DNA of 64,000 nucleotides from contig WGLZ01000001.1 in NCBI GenBank assembly GCA_016471375.1, positions 22,897 through 86,896 of the forward strand, read 5' to 3'. The DNA comes from Cyanobacteria bacterium RI_101 (GTDB taxonomy: Bacteria; Cyanobacteriota; Cyanobacteriia; Cyanobacteriales; Microcystaceae). Within the stretch, counting starts at the first letter, position 1. The number at the start of each line of letters is the position of its first letter. The translations under genes were made by a program, and so were the position numbers. Below the pieces are notes generated by a model, which searched no databases, had not been told where the DNA came from, and saw only the letters and a list, made by a program, of their open reading frames with translations. This document shows, piece after piece, positions 20,619 through 33,052 of this stretch.

Positions 20619-21028
20619 TTTACTTATGATGAGAGAGAGAAATCAATATCCTTATCCTTGGTTTTCTCTCCCAGACACCGTCTCTAGCATAGTCGGCCAG
20701 CGCCGGTCGGACTACAATGCGTTTACGCTCTTGCTTGCTAGTCTGCGATTGCGGGGAACTGGCAGTCGGAGCTAAATCCCCGTGTTTTAGTAAAGAGCTG
20801 GGGAGAGGAGAGTCCTGCCCCTTGAGCGGATTCCGCAAGAATCCTCTCCCCCGGCGCCGATTTGTAATTTTTGTGTTACACTCTGTTACAGTCGCTTTAC
20901 AAAACCGATCAAGCGCTAGGGGCCAGACCGTATTTTTTCCCGCTTCTCCTTCCGAGACCGGAAAAAGCCTTTGGTTTTAGTCCCGAATCCCATCACTTGC
21001 GGACTAAATTACCCCAACAAATTTTTGC
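20619..21028. other. Intergenic region between carB and rimO
   Basis: About 410 bases without a supported gene. Just after carB is a weak 8-base stem (GAGAGAAA / TTTCTCTC, 20635-20670) that is not a convincing terminator. An in-frame stretch near 20717-20980 is open but has no start signal or protein-like composition. The segment 20770-20860 has C-runs and G-runs (CCCCGTG, GGGGAGAGG, CCTCTCCCC) reminiscent of insertion-sequence or repeat ends, without proof. The AT-rich, TTACA-rich part 20865-20905 may carry the rimO promoter. Confidence 0.45.
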
Positions 21029-22357
21029 ATGGCCCAAACGCCAACCATCGCCATCTCCCACCTCGGGTGCGAAAAAAACAGAATCGACTCTGAACATATG
21101 CTGGGGCTTCTCGCCCAGGCTGGTTATTCGGTCTCCGCCGACGAAGAGCAGGCGGATTACGTCATTGTCAACACCTGTAGTTTTATCGGCGACGCCCGTC
21201 AGGAATCGATTTCCACTCTGTTGGAACTGGCGGAAGCCCGGAAAAAAATTATCGTTACCGGCTGTCTTGTCCAACACGACTTTATCCAGGGGGGCAACCT
21301 GCTGGAGGAACTGCCGGAAGCCGTTGCGGTGGTGGGCACGGGCGACTATCAAAAAATCGTCCAGGTGATTGAACAGGTGGAGCAAGGGCGCCGGGTGCGA
21401 GAAATTTCCCCGACTCCCGCCTTCATCGCCGACGAAAACACCCCTCGTTATCGCACCACCACCGAAGGGGTCGCTTACCTGCGGGTGGCGGAGGGTTGCG
21501 ATTACGCCTGCGCTTTTTGCATCATTCCCCAACTGCGAGGCAAACAGCGCTCTCGGCCCGTCGAGTCCATTGTGGCGGAGGCTCGGCGGTTGGCGGAGCA
21601 GGGCGTTCAGGAGTTGGTCTTAATTTCTCAAATCACCACCAATTACGGCCTGGATCTCTACGGCCAACCCCGACTGGCGGAACTCCTGAGGGCGCTGGGG
21701 GAGGTGGATATTCCCTGGATTCGGGTTCATTACGCCTACCCCACGGGACTCACGGCGCCGGTGATCGCGGCCATGGCGGAAACCCCCAACGTTCTCCCCT
21801 ACTTGGATCTGCCCCTCCAGCATTCCCACCCGGAGATGCTTCGGGCCATGAACCGCCCCTGGCAGGGCCAAGTCAACGACGCCATTATCGAGCGCCTCAA
21901 GGCCGCTCTACCGGACGCCGTTCTGCGCACGACGTTTATCGTCGGTTTTCCGGGAGAAACGGAAGCCCATTTCCAACATCTGTTGGACTTTACCGAGCGC
22001 CATGAGTTTGACCATCTGGGGGTTTTCACCTTCTCCCCGGAGGCGGAAGCCCCCGCCTTTAATCTTCCTAACCCGGTTCCCCAATCGGTCATGGACGAGC
22101 GCCGGGAGCGCCTGATGGCCGCCCAACAGCCCATTTCCTTGGGGAAAAATCAAGCCTGCGTCGGCCAAACCGTCCCGGTTTTAATCGAGCAGGAAAACCC
22201 GGCGACCAGGGAATTAATTGGGCGCTCTCCCCGCTTCGCGCCGGAGGTGGACGGCTTGGTCTATGTTCAGGGCGAAGCGAGCCTCGGACAAATTGTCCCG
22301 GCGCTCATTACCGGCGCCGATATTTACGACCTTTACGGTCAAGTCGTCGTCCCCTAA
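21029..22357 (+). CDS. rimO: Ribosomal protein S12 methylthiotransferase RimO
   Basis: 442 residues, the family length. This radical-SAM enzyme adds a methylthio group to an aspartate of ribosomal protein S12. The UPF0004 domain is at the N-terminus ([30 protein letters not shown]) with three cluster-binding Cys. The radical-SAM CxxxCxxC follows as CDYACAFC (Cys about 157, 161, 164), and a TRAM domain closes the protein. The GCEKN start and the [13 protein letters not shown] motif favour RimO over MiaB. It is probably monocistronic. Confidence 0.95.
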   Translation: MAQTPTIAISHLGCEKNRIDSEHMLGLLAQAGYSVSADEEQADYVIVNTCSFIGDARQESISTLLELAEARKKIIVTGCLVQHDFIQGGNLLEELPEAVAVVGTGDYQKIVQVIEQVEQGRRVREISPTPAFIADENTPRYRTTTEGVAYLRVAEGCDYACAFCIIPQLRGKQRSRPVESIVAEARRLAEQGVQELVLISQITTNYGLDLYGQPRLAELLRALGEVDIPWIRVHYAYPTGLTAPVIAAMAETPNVLPYLDLPLQHSHPEMLRAMNRPWQGQVNDAIIERLKAALPDAVLRTTFIVGFPGETEAHFQHLLDFTERHEFDHLGVFTFSPEAEAPAFNLPNPVPQSVMDERRERLMAAQQPISLGKNQACVGQTVPVLIEQENPATRELIGRSPRFAPEVDGLVYVQGEASLGQIVPALITGADIYDLYGQVVVP

Positions 22358-22477
22358 CTCAGTCCTGATAAGGAAAACGCCCGATATAAATTTCTAACTC
22401 ATCTTTATTAATCGTTCTCCTTAACAAGCGTTTCTTTTCTCAATCTCTAGTTTTTTATTCATTCCTCTCTATTTCCT
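22358..22477 (+). promoter_or_regulatory. T-rich leader upstream of the RNA helicase gene
   Basis: A 120-base AT- and T-rich spacer (TTCTTTTCTC, TTTTTTATTC) precedes the helicase ATG, with a TATAAA word near 22385. Cold- and redox-regulated helicase genes in cyanobacteria commonly have long, unstructured leaders, so this is a plausible 5' untranslated region. No -35 element matches well, and the assignment is tentative. Confidence 0.35.
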
Positions 22478-23932
22478 ATGACTCTTTCTTTCCAAGACCT
22501 GGGTTTATCCGCCGCTTCTTGCGAGCAGTTGGCCCAAATCGGCTTTGAGAACCCCACCGCGATTCAGGAGCAGGCCATTCCCCTTCTGCTAAACGGGCGG
22601 GACATGCTGGCCCAGTCCCAAACCGGCACCGGTAAAACCGCCGCCTACGCTTTACCCCTGCTGGATAAAATTGAACGCAAGGGCGGACTCCAGGCGCTGA
22701 TCCTGACCCCCACCCGGGAATTAGCCCAACAGGTGGCGGAAGCCATGAAGGACTTCGCCGCCGACCGTCGTCTCTATATCCTCACCGTCTATGGCGGGCA
22801 ACCCATCGACCGCCAAATCCGCAGTTTGGAGCGGGGCGTGGAAATCGTGGTGGGCACCCCCGGTCGCGTGATTGACCTGATCGAGCGCCAAAAGCTCAAT
22901 CTGGAAACCATTAATTGGGTCGTCCTGGACGAAGCCGACGAGATGCTGAGCATGGGCTTCATCGACGACGTCAAAACCATCCTCAAGAAAACGCCCCCCA
23001 CCCGCCAAACCGCCTGTTTCTCCGCCACCATGCCCCGGGAAATCCGGGAGTTGGTCAATCAATTCCTCAAAGATCCGGCGCTGGTCACCGTTCAACAAAC
23101 CCAAACCACCCCCACCCGCATCGAGCAACAACTCTACTTTGTGCCCCGGGGTTGGACAAAAGCTAAGGCGCTTCAACCCATCTTAGAAATGGAAGACCCG
23201 GAGTCCGCCATTATTTTTGTCCGCACCAAACAAACCGCCGCGGATCTGACCAGCAAACTCCAGGAAGCCGGCCACAGCGCCGACGAGTACCACGGCAACC
23301 TCAACCAAACTCAACGGGAGCGTCTAGTGCACCGTTTCCGGGAAGGCAAAATCAAACTGGTGGTGGCCACCGACATCGCCGCCCGGGGCTTGGACGTGGA
23401 AAACCTCAGCCATGTGATTAACTTCGACCTCCCCGACAACGCCGAAACCTATATCCACCGCATTGGCCGCACCGGCCGGGCCGGGAAAACCGGCAAAGCC
23501 ATCGCCCTGGTGGAACCTATCGACCGGCGCCTCCTGCGCTTAATTGAAAACCGTCTTAAGCAACGCATCGAAGTCGGCTCCATCCCCGACCGGGCCCAGG
23601 TGGAAGCGAAACGGATCGAGAAACTGAAAGCGGAAATCCAAGCGGCGCTGTCCGGCGAGCGCATGGCCTCCTTCCTGCCCCTGGTGAAGCAACTGAGCAC
23701 CGAGTACGATCCCCAGGCCATCGCCGCGGCGGCTCTGCAAATGATCTACGACGAAAGTTGCCCCAACTGGATGAAAACCGATTGGGAAGTGCCGGAGCAG
23801 GACTTCACCAAACCGATTCCCAAGCGCAAATTCAACAACAATGGCGAGGGCGGCGGCGCTCGCGCCGGCAAATCCTATAAACCCCAACGCTACAGCGACC
23901 GGCGCCCGGTTTATAGTGATAACCAAAACTAA
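22478..23932 (+). CDS. crhR: DEAD-box RNA helicase, CrhR-like
   Basis: 484 residues. Motifs in order: Q motif (FENPTAIQEQAIP), I (SQTGTGKT), Ia (PTRELAQQ), GG, Ib (TPGRVIDL), II (VLDEADEML), III (SATMP), IV (IIFVRTKQ), V (TDIAARGLD) and VI (HRIGRTGRAG). A basic glycine-rich tail follows (NNNGEGGGARAGKSYKPQRYSDRRP). The length and tail match cyanobacterial CrhR, a cold- and redox-responsive helicase that remodels RNA. The alternative is a DeaD/CsdA-type relative of the same group. Confidence 0.9.
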   Translation: MTLSFQDLGLSAASCEQLAQIGFENPTAIQEQAIPLLLNGRDMLAQSQTGTGKTAAYALPLLDKIERKGGLQALILTPTRELAQQVAEAMKDFAADRRLYILTVYGGQPIDRQIRSLERGVEIVVGTPGRVIDLIERQKLNLETINWVVLDEADEMLSMGFIDDVKTILKKTPPTRQTACFSATMPREIRELVNQFLKDPALVTVQQTQTTPTRIEQQLYFVPRGWTKAKALQPILEMEDPESAIIFVRTKQTAADLTSKLQEAGHSADEYHGNLNQTQRERLVHRFREGKIKLVVATDIAARGLDVENLSHVINFDLPDNAETYIHRIGRTGRAGKTGKAIALVEPIDRRLLRLIENRLKQRIEVGSIPDRAQVEAKRIEKLKAEIQAALSGERMASFLPLVKQLSTEYDPQAIAAAALQMIYDESCPNWMKTDWEVPEQDFTKPIPKRKFNNNGEGGGARAGKSYKPQRYSDRRPVYSDNQN

Positions 23933-23937
23933 GGCCA

Positions 23938-24028
23938 GCGCCGTTTTGTAACCCCCCAAAATCCCCCTTTGCAAGGGGGACTTTGAAGGCCGGTTCCCCC
24001 CTTTCCAAGGGGGGTTAGGGGGGATCAA
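23938..24028. repeat. 35-bp dispersed repeat copy B plus related element
   Basis: Bases 23994-24028 are identical over 35 bases to 8709-8743. The preceding 23950-23985 is a related C-run/G-run unit (CCCCCC-AAAATCCCCC-TTTGCAAGGGGGA) that can itself form a hairpin. The pair sits between the helicase gene and ispE and could act as a transcription terminator for the helicase, though no T-run follows. Confidence 0.8.
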
Positions 24029-24075
24029 CTTCGCAATCATCAGCGAGCAAGCGCCCCCAGCCTGCTCTTTTTTGA

Positions 24076-25020
24076 ATGAAAACCTACACCCTCTTCGCTC
24101 CGGCTAAAATTAACCTCTTCTTAGAAATTCTTGGTCTGCGCTCAGACGGTTTCCATGAACTGGTCATGGCGCTCCACAGTATCGGTCTGGGAGACCGACT
24201 GACTCTGCGGGCCAACGGCACGGAAAATTTGCGGCTCTTCTGCTCCAGCGCCGAACTAGCGGAGAACGAGGACAATTTGGCCTACCGGGCCGCTCGGTTG
24301 ATGCAAGCTCAATTTCCCCAGGCCTTTGCCCGTTATGGCGGGGTGGATATCGAGTTGGAAAAGAATATCCCCATCGCCGCGGGACTGGCCGGCGGCTCCG
24401 CGGACGCCGCGGCGGTGTTAGTGGGCTTAAATCTCCTCTGGGAGTTGGGGTTAACGGCGCCGGAACTGCAAAGCCTCGGCGCTCCATTAGGCTCCGACAT
24501 TCCCTTCTGCGTGGCGGGGGGGGCGGCGCTGGCCACGGGGCGGGGAGAGCAGATTGACCCCTTGCCCACCTTAGATCACCTGTGGCTGGTTTTGGGCAAA
24601 TACCAATCCCTGGCGGTTTCCACCCCCTGGGCTTATCAAACCTATCGCCAACAGTTTGAGGAAAATTACCTCCCCAGCGGCGCCGCTCAACGGAAACGAA
24701 CCCAGGAAATTCACGCCGGGGCGCTTATCCAGGGCTTATTTCAACGCCAAGCTTCCCAGGTGGGGCGGGCGTTATACAACGATCTAGAAAAAGCGGTGTT
24801 GCCGGCTTATCCCCAGGTGGCTCGGTTACGGGAAGTAATGAGCGAAACCGGGGGGTTGGGAACGATGATGTCCGGCTCCGGGCCGACGGTGTTTACGCTT
24901 TGCGAAACAGAGAGCCAAGCTCGGGAGTTGAAGGAAAAAATTCGGCGCCAAATTCCCGACCCGGATCTCGGTCTTTGGACGGCGCCGTTAATTAGTCATG
25001 GGATTCGAGTGTTAGCCTAA
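24076..25020 (+). CDS. ispE: 4-diphosphocytidyl-2-C-methyl-D-erythritol kinase
   Basis: 314 residues, a GHMP-superfamily kinase of the plastid-type MEP isoprenoid pathway. It phosphorylates CDP-methylerythritol at the 2-hydroxyl. Visible motifs are the start ([22 protein letters not shown]), the ATP loop ([18 protein letters not shown]) and the C-terminal MSGSGPTVF block. It supplies precursors for carotenoids, phytol, quinone tails and hopanoids. It converges on the sigma factor gene, with the two stop codons overlapping by two bases. Confidence 0.95.
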   Translation: MKTYTLFAPAKINLFLEILGLRSDGFHELVMALHSIGLGDRLTLRANGTENLRLFCSSAELAENEDNLAYRAARLMQAQFPQAFARYGGVDIELEKNIPIAAGLAGGSADAAAVLVGLNLLWELGLTAPELQSLGAPLGSDIPFCVAGGAALATGRGEQIDPLPTLDHLWLVLGKYQSLAVSTPWAYQTYRQQFEENYLPSGAAQRKRTQEIHAGALIQGLFQRQASQVGRALYNDLEKAVLPAYPQVARLREVMSETGGLGTMMSGSGPTVFTLCETESQARELKEKIRRQIPDPDLGLWTAPLISHGIRVLA

Positions 25021-25973
25021 CTAGCCAAATACTCCCGCACCATGCCTTTGCGTTTGCGGAGCTTGGTCAGCGCCTCCCGCTCGATTTGGCGCACCCGCTC
25101 CCGGCTGATATTGAGGAGATGCCCGATTTTCGCCAGGGTCAGAGGTTGGCCGTTGTTGAGGCCAAAGCGGAGGGTCAGCACCTCCCGTTGTTGGGGGGTC
25201 AGTTCGTTCAAGAGATGCCCCAAATCCGTCTGGAGAGACGCCTGGGTGGCGAAGTCCTCCGGCTGAATACCGTCGTCTTCCAGAAGATCCCCCAGTTCCG
25301 TGTCCTGGTTATCCCCGACTCGGAGATCGAGGGAAAGGGGATGGCGGGCCCGCTCTAGGTATTCCCGCACCTGGCGGGGCGTGAGTTCCAGAGCTTCGGC
25401 CAACTCCGTCATGGTGGCGGCCCGGCCCTTTTCCTGGGCCAGTTGGCGCTGGGCTTTTTTAATTTTGTTCAGTTTCTCGGTAATGTGGATGGGCAGACGA
25501 ATCGTGCGGCTTTTTTCGGCGATGGCCCGGGTGATGGCTTGGCGAATCCACCAGTAGGCGTAGGTGGAAAAACGATAACCCTTGGTGGGGTCGAATTTTT
25601 CCACGCCCCGTTGCATCCCGATGGTGCCCTCTTGGATCAGATCCAATAGGTCTAAATTACGTTTCAGATATTTTTTAGCGACCGAAACCACCAGCCGCAG
25701 ATTGGCTTCCACCATCTTGCGCTTAGCCGCTTCCCCCGCCGCGATGACCTGTTTCAGTTCGTGCTCGCTCAGTTGGGCCGCTTCGGCCCATTGAGAGCCG
25801 CTGGGTTCCTGACCGAGGTCTTCCTTGAGGGAGTTTTTCAGATTAACGAGCGCCACGGAGCGTTGAATCCGCTTGGCGTAGAGGATTTCTTCTTCGTGGG
25901 AGAGGAGGGGCACCCGGCCAATTTCCCTGAGATAGGCGCGGACGGGATCGGGAGTCGCATTCGCAGTCTTCAT
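25017..25973 (-). CDS. Group 2 RNA polymerase sigma factor
   Basis: The ATG at 25973 ([15 protein letters not shown]) gives a 318-residue sigma-70 protein of the cyanobacterial group 2 type (SigB/C/D/E class); a longer frame to 26114 has no family support. Region 1.2 is [16 protein letters not shown], region 2 is [26 protein letters not shown] with [13 protein letters not shown], and region 4.2 is the [21 protein letters not shown]. Group 2 factors lack the long region 1.1 of primary SigA and direct stress, carbon/nitrogen or light responses. Which paralogue it is cannot be fixed here. Confidence 0.88.
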   Translation of the reverse strand: MKTANATPDPVRAYLREIGRVPLLSHEEEILYAKRIQRSVALVNLKNSLKEDLGQEPSGSQWAEAAQLSEHELKQVIAAGEAAKRKMVEANLRLVVSVAKKYLKRNLDLLDLIQEGTIGMQRGVEKFDPTKGYRFSTYAYWWIRQAITRAIAEKSRTIRLPIHITEKLNKIKKAQRQLAQEKGRAATMTELAEALELTPRQVREYLERARHPLSLDLRVGDNQDTELGDLLEDDGIQPEDFATQASLQTDLGHLLNELTPQQREVLTLRFGLNNGQPLTLAKIGHLLNISRERVRQIEREALTKLRKRKGMVREYLAS

Positions 25974-26103
25974 GACAAATGGGCGTTTAGGTGAGAAAGG
26001 GGATAAACGGGAAGGCATTCCGGCTGGAGCGTCAAAGAATGCAAATGCTGGGGTTCTTTGGGGATCTGCGGCGGGCAGTCGGCTTTGAAGCGCCTGCTTA
26101 ATA

Positions 26104-26132
26104 ATAATATACAAATCTTTAAGTTTTGTAAA
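26104..26132 (-). promoter_or_regulatory. Sigma-70 type promoter of the group 2 sigma gene
   Basis: On the minus strand TTTACA (26127-26132) and TATTAT (26104-26109) are separated by exactly 17 bases, close to the consensus TTGACA-N17-TATAAT. Transcription would start near 26097 and leave a leader of about 125 bases before the ATG at 25973. This is the best promoter match seen in the window. Confidence 0.6.
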
Positions 26133-26449
26133 GCAATGTTAAGCGTTTCTCAGATTTTAGCCGGACTTCCAGGGAGGGAGCGGTGGCGCCGCCCCGTTTC
26201 TTCAGGCAAAAGAACTAGGTTTTTCGCGGGGGCGCGGTGTCGTCCATTGGGTCTAAACTAGGGCATGACCCTTGACAACGCAAGGGTTTAACCCTGCTTT
26301 TTTCTCTATCGACGCCATAGATAAACAAGTGTAAAGTTTTGTTAAACTGTCTCATCTTTTACAGTTTGCTTCTCAGATTCGCCGCCTCCCCTTGCCGTCT
26401 GGCGGCGCCTAGGGGACAATGCTCCCACTTAATTTTTCCGTGAACGTCT
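26133..26449. other. Divergent intergenic region, sigma factor / hpnB
   Basis: About 320 bases between the sigma promoter and the hpnB start, with no supported gene. It contains two TGTAAAG / TTTTACA-rich patches (26329-26370) near hpnB that may hold its promoter. A GTCTGGCGGCGCCTAGGGG stretch lies at about 26398-26415. A small open frame at 26419-26727 overlaps hpnB out of frame and is not protein-like. Confidence 0.4.
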
Positions 26450-27658
26450 ATGGTTTTGGCGCCGGCCCTCTGGCAATACTCCCTTCTGGAAATCGTCGCT
26501 TGGACGGCGGGGATACTCGCCGGGGTCGTTTGGCTGGTTCTCCTGCTCTTTTGGGGGCGCTTTTGGCTCTGCGACCAGCGTCTCGATCCGCAGGCGCCGT
26601 CTTTAACGGATTACCCTTCCATCGCGGCGCTGATCCCGGCCCGCGACGAAGCGGAGACTCTGCCCCAAACTTTGCCGACGCTCCTAGGTCAGGATTATCC
26701 CGGCAACTTAACGATTACCCTGATTGACGACCAAAGCGAAGACGGCACCGGCGCTCTCGCCCAAGCGTTGGCCCAAGACTCCCCCAGGGTCTTAACAGTT
26801 CTGCCGGGCCAACCCCTAGCGCCGGGGTGGTCGGGGAAACTCTGGGCCCTGGAGCAGGGAGTTCGTTGGTTAGAGGCGCAAAATGAGCGGCCGGAGTATT
26901 ACCTCCTCACCGACGCGGATATCGCCCACGGCCCCAGCACAGTTAGAGAACTGGCGCAAAAAGCGGTCGGAGAAAACCTGGGATTAGTCTCCCTGATGGC
27001 GTTACTCCGTTGCCAAAGCGCCTGGGAGCGCCTGCTCATTCCCGCCTTTGTCTTCTTCTTCCAACTCCTGTATCCCTTTCCTTGGATTAATAATGCTCAG
27101 AATCCCTGGGCCGGCGCCGCGGGGGGCTGTATTCTCCTGCGCCGGGAGGCCCTAGAAAAAATTGGGGGCTTGGCGGTCTTGAAAACGGCGCTGATCGACG
27201 ACTGTGCTTTAGCCCGTCAGGTCAAAGCCGCGGGCTATCCCCTCTGGCTCGGCTTAACCACCACGACCCGGAGCCTGCGGGCCTACGACTCCCTCGGCAG
27301 TGTTTGGACAATGGTGGCCCGCACCGCTTATACCCAACTTCGTTACAATCCGTTCCTGTTAATCGGCGCCGTTTTGGGGATGGCGTTGGTTTATCTAACG
27401 GCGCCGGCGCTGGTTCTGCTGGGACTGGTTTGGGGAACGGGGGGGTTAAGCCTCTTGGGTCTGCTGGTTTGGGGGCTGACGGCGCTGGCCTACACCCCCA
27501 CCGTTCGGCTCTACGGTCTTTCTCCCCTCTGGACTTTGACCCTCCCTGTCACCGCTCTTCTTTACACCCTGATGACCCTAGATTCCGCCCGGCGCTCCCT
27601 CCAGGGGCGGGGCGGCGCCTGGAAAGGGCGGGTTTATTCGGCGCCGTCTGGGGAATAA
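26450..27658 (+). CDS. hpnB: Hopene-associated glycosyltransferase HpnB
   Basis: 402 residues, a membrane-bound family 2 glycosyltransferase. An N-terminal transmembrane helix precedes the GT2 domain (ALIPARDEAETLPQTL, LIDDQSEDGT, LLTDADI as the DXD-like site). HpnB-specific blocks follow: GWSGKLWALEQG, SLMALLRCQSAWERLLIPAFVFFFQLLYPFPW, AAGGCILLRREAL and LIDDCALARQVK. Three or four C-terminal helices anchor the protein. The family is found with hopanoid genes, but its reaction is not settled. No other hopanoid gene is adjacent. Confidence 0.88.
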   Translation: MVLAPALWQYSLLEIVAWTAGILAGVVWLVLLLFWGRFWLCDQRLDPQAPSLTDYPSIAALIPARDEAETLPQTLPTLLGQDYPGNLTITLIDDQSEDGTGALAQALAQDSPRVLTVLPGQPLAPGWSGKLWALEQGVRWLEAQNERPEYYLLTDADIAHGPSTVRELAQKAVGENLGLVSLMALLRCQSAWERLLIPAFVFFFQLLYPFPWINNAQNPWAGAAGGCILLRREALEKIGGLAVLKTALIDDCALARQVKAAGYPLWLGLTTTTRSLRAYDSLGSVWTMVARTAYTQLRYNPFLLIGAVLGMALVYLTAPALVLLGLVWGTGGLSLLGLLVWGLTALAYTPTVRLYGLSPLWTLTLPVTALLYTLMTLDSARRSLQGRGGAWKGRVYSAPSGE

Positions 27659-27819
27659 CGGTAACTATTCTGTTCTCGGCGACAAGATTGCCAAGAACTT
27701 ACCTACAAAAATGTCCTAGAATGCCCATGATTGACTAAAATACAGGAACGAAGGGCGGCGCTGATTGACTAGATAGTAAACTCTCCCCGTCCTAGGTTGT
27801 GGATAAATCCGCCTCTACG

Positions 27820-27867
27820 GGGTCGGATCAGCCGGACTTGACCCCGCTCGTAAGGTTAATCCGACCC
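27820..27867. repeat. Inverted repeat upstream of the small ORF at 27902
   Basis: GGGTCGGAT (27820-27828) and its reverse complement ATCCGACCC (27859-27867) flank a 30-base loop. An RNA hairpin could form about 35 bases before the ATG of the downstream gene. It may be the hpnB terminator (no T-run) or a leader structure. Confidence 0.4.
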
Positions 27868-27901
27868 GCCTGAAAACAATGTTCTCCATGTTTGCCTTTT
27901 T

Positions 27902-28177
27902 ATGAACGACCTCCCCAGCCCCTCCTCCGAAGAGTCTCTGCTCTCCCGCGAGGAGCGAGTGATCCAAATTAAAAACCTGATTGACACCCTCCGCGTCGCC
28001 GAAGAAGTGGCGAATAAAGGCTATTTGATCACCAGCGCCGAATTAGCGGATTTGATGGACATTAACGCCAGCGCCGTCACCAGTCGAGGCGACCATTGGT
28101 CTTGGCGCAACTGGGTTGTTTCCCGGGTTCGTCGAGAGGGGAACCAAATTCTTTGGCAATTGGAGCGGGTCGATTAA
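27902..28177 (+). CDS. Small conserved cyanobacterial protein
   Basis: A 91-residue protein. It starts with an acidic, serine-rich segment, followed by helices (REERVIQIKNLIDTLRVAEEVANKGYLITSAELADLMDINASAVTSRG) and a tryptophan-rich C-terminus (HWSWRNWVVSRVRREGNQILWQLERV). The central part has a helix-turn-helix-like look (LITSAELADLMDINASAVTS), so a DNA-binding or adaptor role is possible. I do not recognise a characterised family. comB follows closely. Confidence 0.65.
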   Translation: MNDLPSPSSEESLLSREERVIQIKNLIDTLRVAEEVANKGYLITSAELADLMDINASAVTSRGDHWSWRNWVVSRVRREGNQILWQLERVD

Positions 28178-28246
28178 GTTTCCTTGGCGAGGAACCCTAT
28201 CGGGGCTAAGATAGGAGGGCTGTTTACCCCTAGACCCCGAAAACCC

Positions 28247-28969
28247 GTGGAAGTCTTTCTCTATCACACCCCTGAATTAACTCCCCCTGATAGCCTTCCC
28301 GATTGCGCGGTCGTTATTGATGTGTTGCGCGCCACCAGCACTATCGCCACGGCCCTTGAAAACGGCGCCGAGGCGGTGCAGGCCTTTGGCTCTCTCTCCG
28401 ACCTGATGGCCCATAGCGAAGCCTGGCCGGAAAGCTTGCGCCTTAGAGCGGGGGAACGGGGCGGAGCTAAGGTGGAGGGGTATGATTTGGGCAACTCGCC
28501 TTTAGATTGCGACCCCCAGCTGATGGCGGGCAAGCGCCTTTTTTTAAGCACCACCAACGGCACTCGGGCCCTCCAGCGGGTGGAAGCGGCCCCCCAGGTG
28601 GCGACGGCGGCGCTGATTAATCGTCGAGCCGTGACGGAATTTTTGGCTCTGACTCAACCGAAGACCGTTTGGTTATTAGGCTCCGGTTGGGAGGGGGGTT
28701 ATTCTCTAGAAGACACGGTCTGCGCCGGCGCCGTTGCGGAACTCCTCGCAGAGTCCTGTTCCTACCAAATCGGCAACGACGAAGTGATCGCGGCTCGGGC
28801 CCTCTTTCGACAGTGGCAAGGGGATTTACTCGAACTCCTCAAGCAAGCCAGCCACGGGCGGCGATTATTGGGACTAAACGGCGACGCCGACATTGAATAC
28901 TGCGCCACTCTCGATATTTTAAATCTAGTTCCGATTCAAAAATCCCCCGGCGTTTTGATTAAAAAATAG
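28247..28969 (+). CDS. comB: Putative 2-phosphosulfolactate phosphatase (ComB family)
   Basis: About 240 residues. The GTG at 28247 gives the family N-terminus ([14 protein letters not shown]); an in-frame TTG at 28184 would add 21 poorly conserved residues. Family motifs are [58 protein letters not shown] and a final [18 protein letters not shown]. In methanogens ComB acts in coenzyme M synthesis. Cyanobacteria lack that pathway, so the real substrate here is unknown and the name reflects homology only. Confidence 0.88.
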   Translation: MEVFLYHTPELTPPDSLPDCAVVIDVLRATSTIATALENGAEAVQAFGSLSDLMAHSEAWPESLRLRAGERGGAKVEGYDLGNSPLDCDPQLMAGKRLFLSTTNGTRALQRVEAAPQVATAALINRRAVTEFLALTQPKTVWLLGSGWEGGYSLEDTVCAGAVAELLAESCSYQIGNDEVIAARALFRQWQGDLLELLKQASHGRRLLGLNGDADIEYCATLDILNLVPIQKSPGVLIKK

Positions 28970-29002
28970 GCTCCTTGGCGAACTTATTTAGAGGCTCCCG
29001 TC

Positions 29003-29278
29003 ATGTCGGAAAACGAAAACCTGCGCCTAGACCGGATTGAAACCACCTTGGAAAATCAAGGGGGACGCTTAGACCGGATTGAAACCACCTTGGAAAATCA
29101 AGGGGGGCGCCTAGACCGCATTGAAACCGCCCTAGGAAATTTAATTACCGAGATCAAGATCTATGACGGCAAGCTGGACGCCTACCAAAAGGCCTCTCAA
29201 CAAGTGGTGAATATCGCCTTCGGTCTCTTGGCGACGGCGGCTTTATCCGTGATCATCCCCGCTGTTCTCAATAAATAG
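29003..29278 (+). CDS. Small coiled-coil protein with 14-residue repeats and a C-terminal membrane helix
   Basis: A 91-residue protein made of three tandem copies of [14 protein letters not shown] (the third degenerate), starting at residue 8. A short helix follows, then a hydrophobic C-terminal segment ([19 protein letters not shown]) that should anchor it in a membrane. Fourteen residues are two heptads, so a coiled coil is expected. GAGG lies upstream of the ATG. Similar short tail-anchored coiled-coil proteins are frequent in cyanobacteria and have no known role. Confidence 0.75.
   Translation: MSENENLRLDRIETTLENQGGRLDRIETTLENQGGRLDRIETALGNLITEIKIYDGKLDAYQKASQQVVNIAFGLLATAALSVIIPAVLNK
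29024..29149 (+). repeat. 42-bp tandem direct repeat (three units)
   Basis: Units at 29024-29065 and 29066-29107 differ at only a few positions, and 29108-29149 is a diverged third unit. Each encodes 14 residues (two heptads) of the small coiled-coil protein. The near-identity of the first two suggests recent duplication and possible copy-number variation. Confidence 0.85.
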
Positions 29279-29348
29279 AAAAGTCCTTTCAGGAAAATGA
29301 CTGTTTCCGGCGCCGCCGTTACAGAGACGGTCATTAGCTCAGAATTCC

Positions 29349-29942
29349 TCAAATTTCACCTTTGACCCGCAAAACTTCCTCCGCCTTCAGGTTTAACGCT
29401 GGGAAAGTGGGGGAAACCAAAACCGCCCCGTTCGTAAAAGTCGCTTCGTCGTAAAATCCGTCTACCAAAGAGCAGATCATCACCTTTTCTTCGGCGCTGT
29501 CCACCAACCAATATTCAGGAATGCCCAGAACAGCGTATTCAGAGCGCTTACCGCGATAGTTCGTTGTCCGGGTGGATTCGCCGACCACCTCCGCCACCAA
29601 GAGGGGCGGGGGTTGATCGAGGGTAATAATCGCTTCCCGTTGAGCGAGGGTTTCCCATTGACTTTGGGTTAAGACCGTCACATCGGGAATCCGACTGGTG
29701 TCCCACCGCCCGCCCCGAGGGGATTGAACGCCAATTCGCATATCTTTCGCTGTCCAAGGTAATTGCTGACGGCGAATTTCAGCTTTAAAGCAATCGGTGA
29801 GCCATTCGGTAATCGCTCCATGGAGACCGGTTCCCACACTCATGGGGGTTAACTCTCCTTCCACCAACTCATAACGGCAATCGCTGTGATCCGAGTAAGC
29901 GCGGTATTCGGCAAAGCTGAGTTTGTGTAGAGCGACGGTCAT
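29349..29942 (-). CDS. Uma2 family putative endonuclease (DUF820)
   Basis: 197 residues with the Uma2 fold pattern: LSFAEYRAYSDHSDCRYELVEGELTPM, RIPDVTVL, then the PPPLLVAEVVGESTRTTNYRGKRSEYAVLGIPEYWLVD core. The conserved Glu and Lys/Arg around EVVGES...RGKR are the presumed nuclease residues. It is diverged from the copy at 16065-16652. It is probably monocistronic, divergent from rdgB and convergent with the coiled-coil gene. Biological role unproven. Confidence 0.9.
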   Translation of the reverse strand: MTVALHKLSFAEYRAYSDHSDCRYELVEGELTPMSVGTGLHGAITEWLTDCFKAEIRRQQLPWTAKDMRIGVQSPRGGRWDTSRIPDVTVLTQSQWETLAQREAIITLDQPPPLLVAEVVGESTRTTNYRGKRSEYAVLGIPEYWLVDSAEEKVMICSLVDGFYDEATFTNGAVLVSPTFPALNLKAEEVLRVKGEI

Positions 29943-30010
29943 AGCCTACCTCCCTCTTTTCGGTATGCTTAAGTTTACCCTAGATTTTTGGGTCTCTCTT
30001 TAGCGTTGAC

Positions 30011-32981
<2,971 letters not shown>

Positions 32982-33052
32982 ATTTACCTCTAAACTATAA
33001 AAATCAAGCCGCCGCTCCCCGGAATTTCTCAGACCGAGCGCCGATTTAACCC

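Noticed and set aside
20717..20980. Open frame between carB and rimO
   Set aside because: No ribosome site, odd Arg/Ser/Pro-rich composition, and it overlaps the likely rimO promoter. Insertion-sequence remnant was considered but no transposase similarity could be shown.
25974..26114. N-terminal extension of the sigma factor
   Set aside because: The added residues are Pro/Phe-rich and unlike sigma proteins, and the -10 of a good promoter lies within this stretch.
28184..28246. Longer start of the ComB-like protein at a TTG
   Set aside because: The extra 21 residues are not family-like; the GTG at 28247 starts the conserved [10 protein letters not shown] segment, though neither start has a clear ribosome site.
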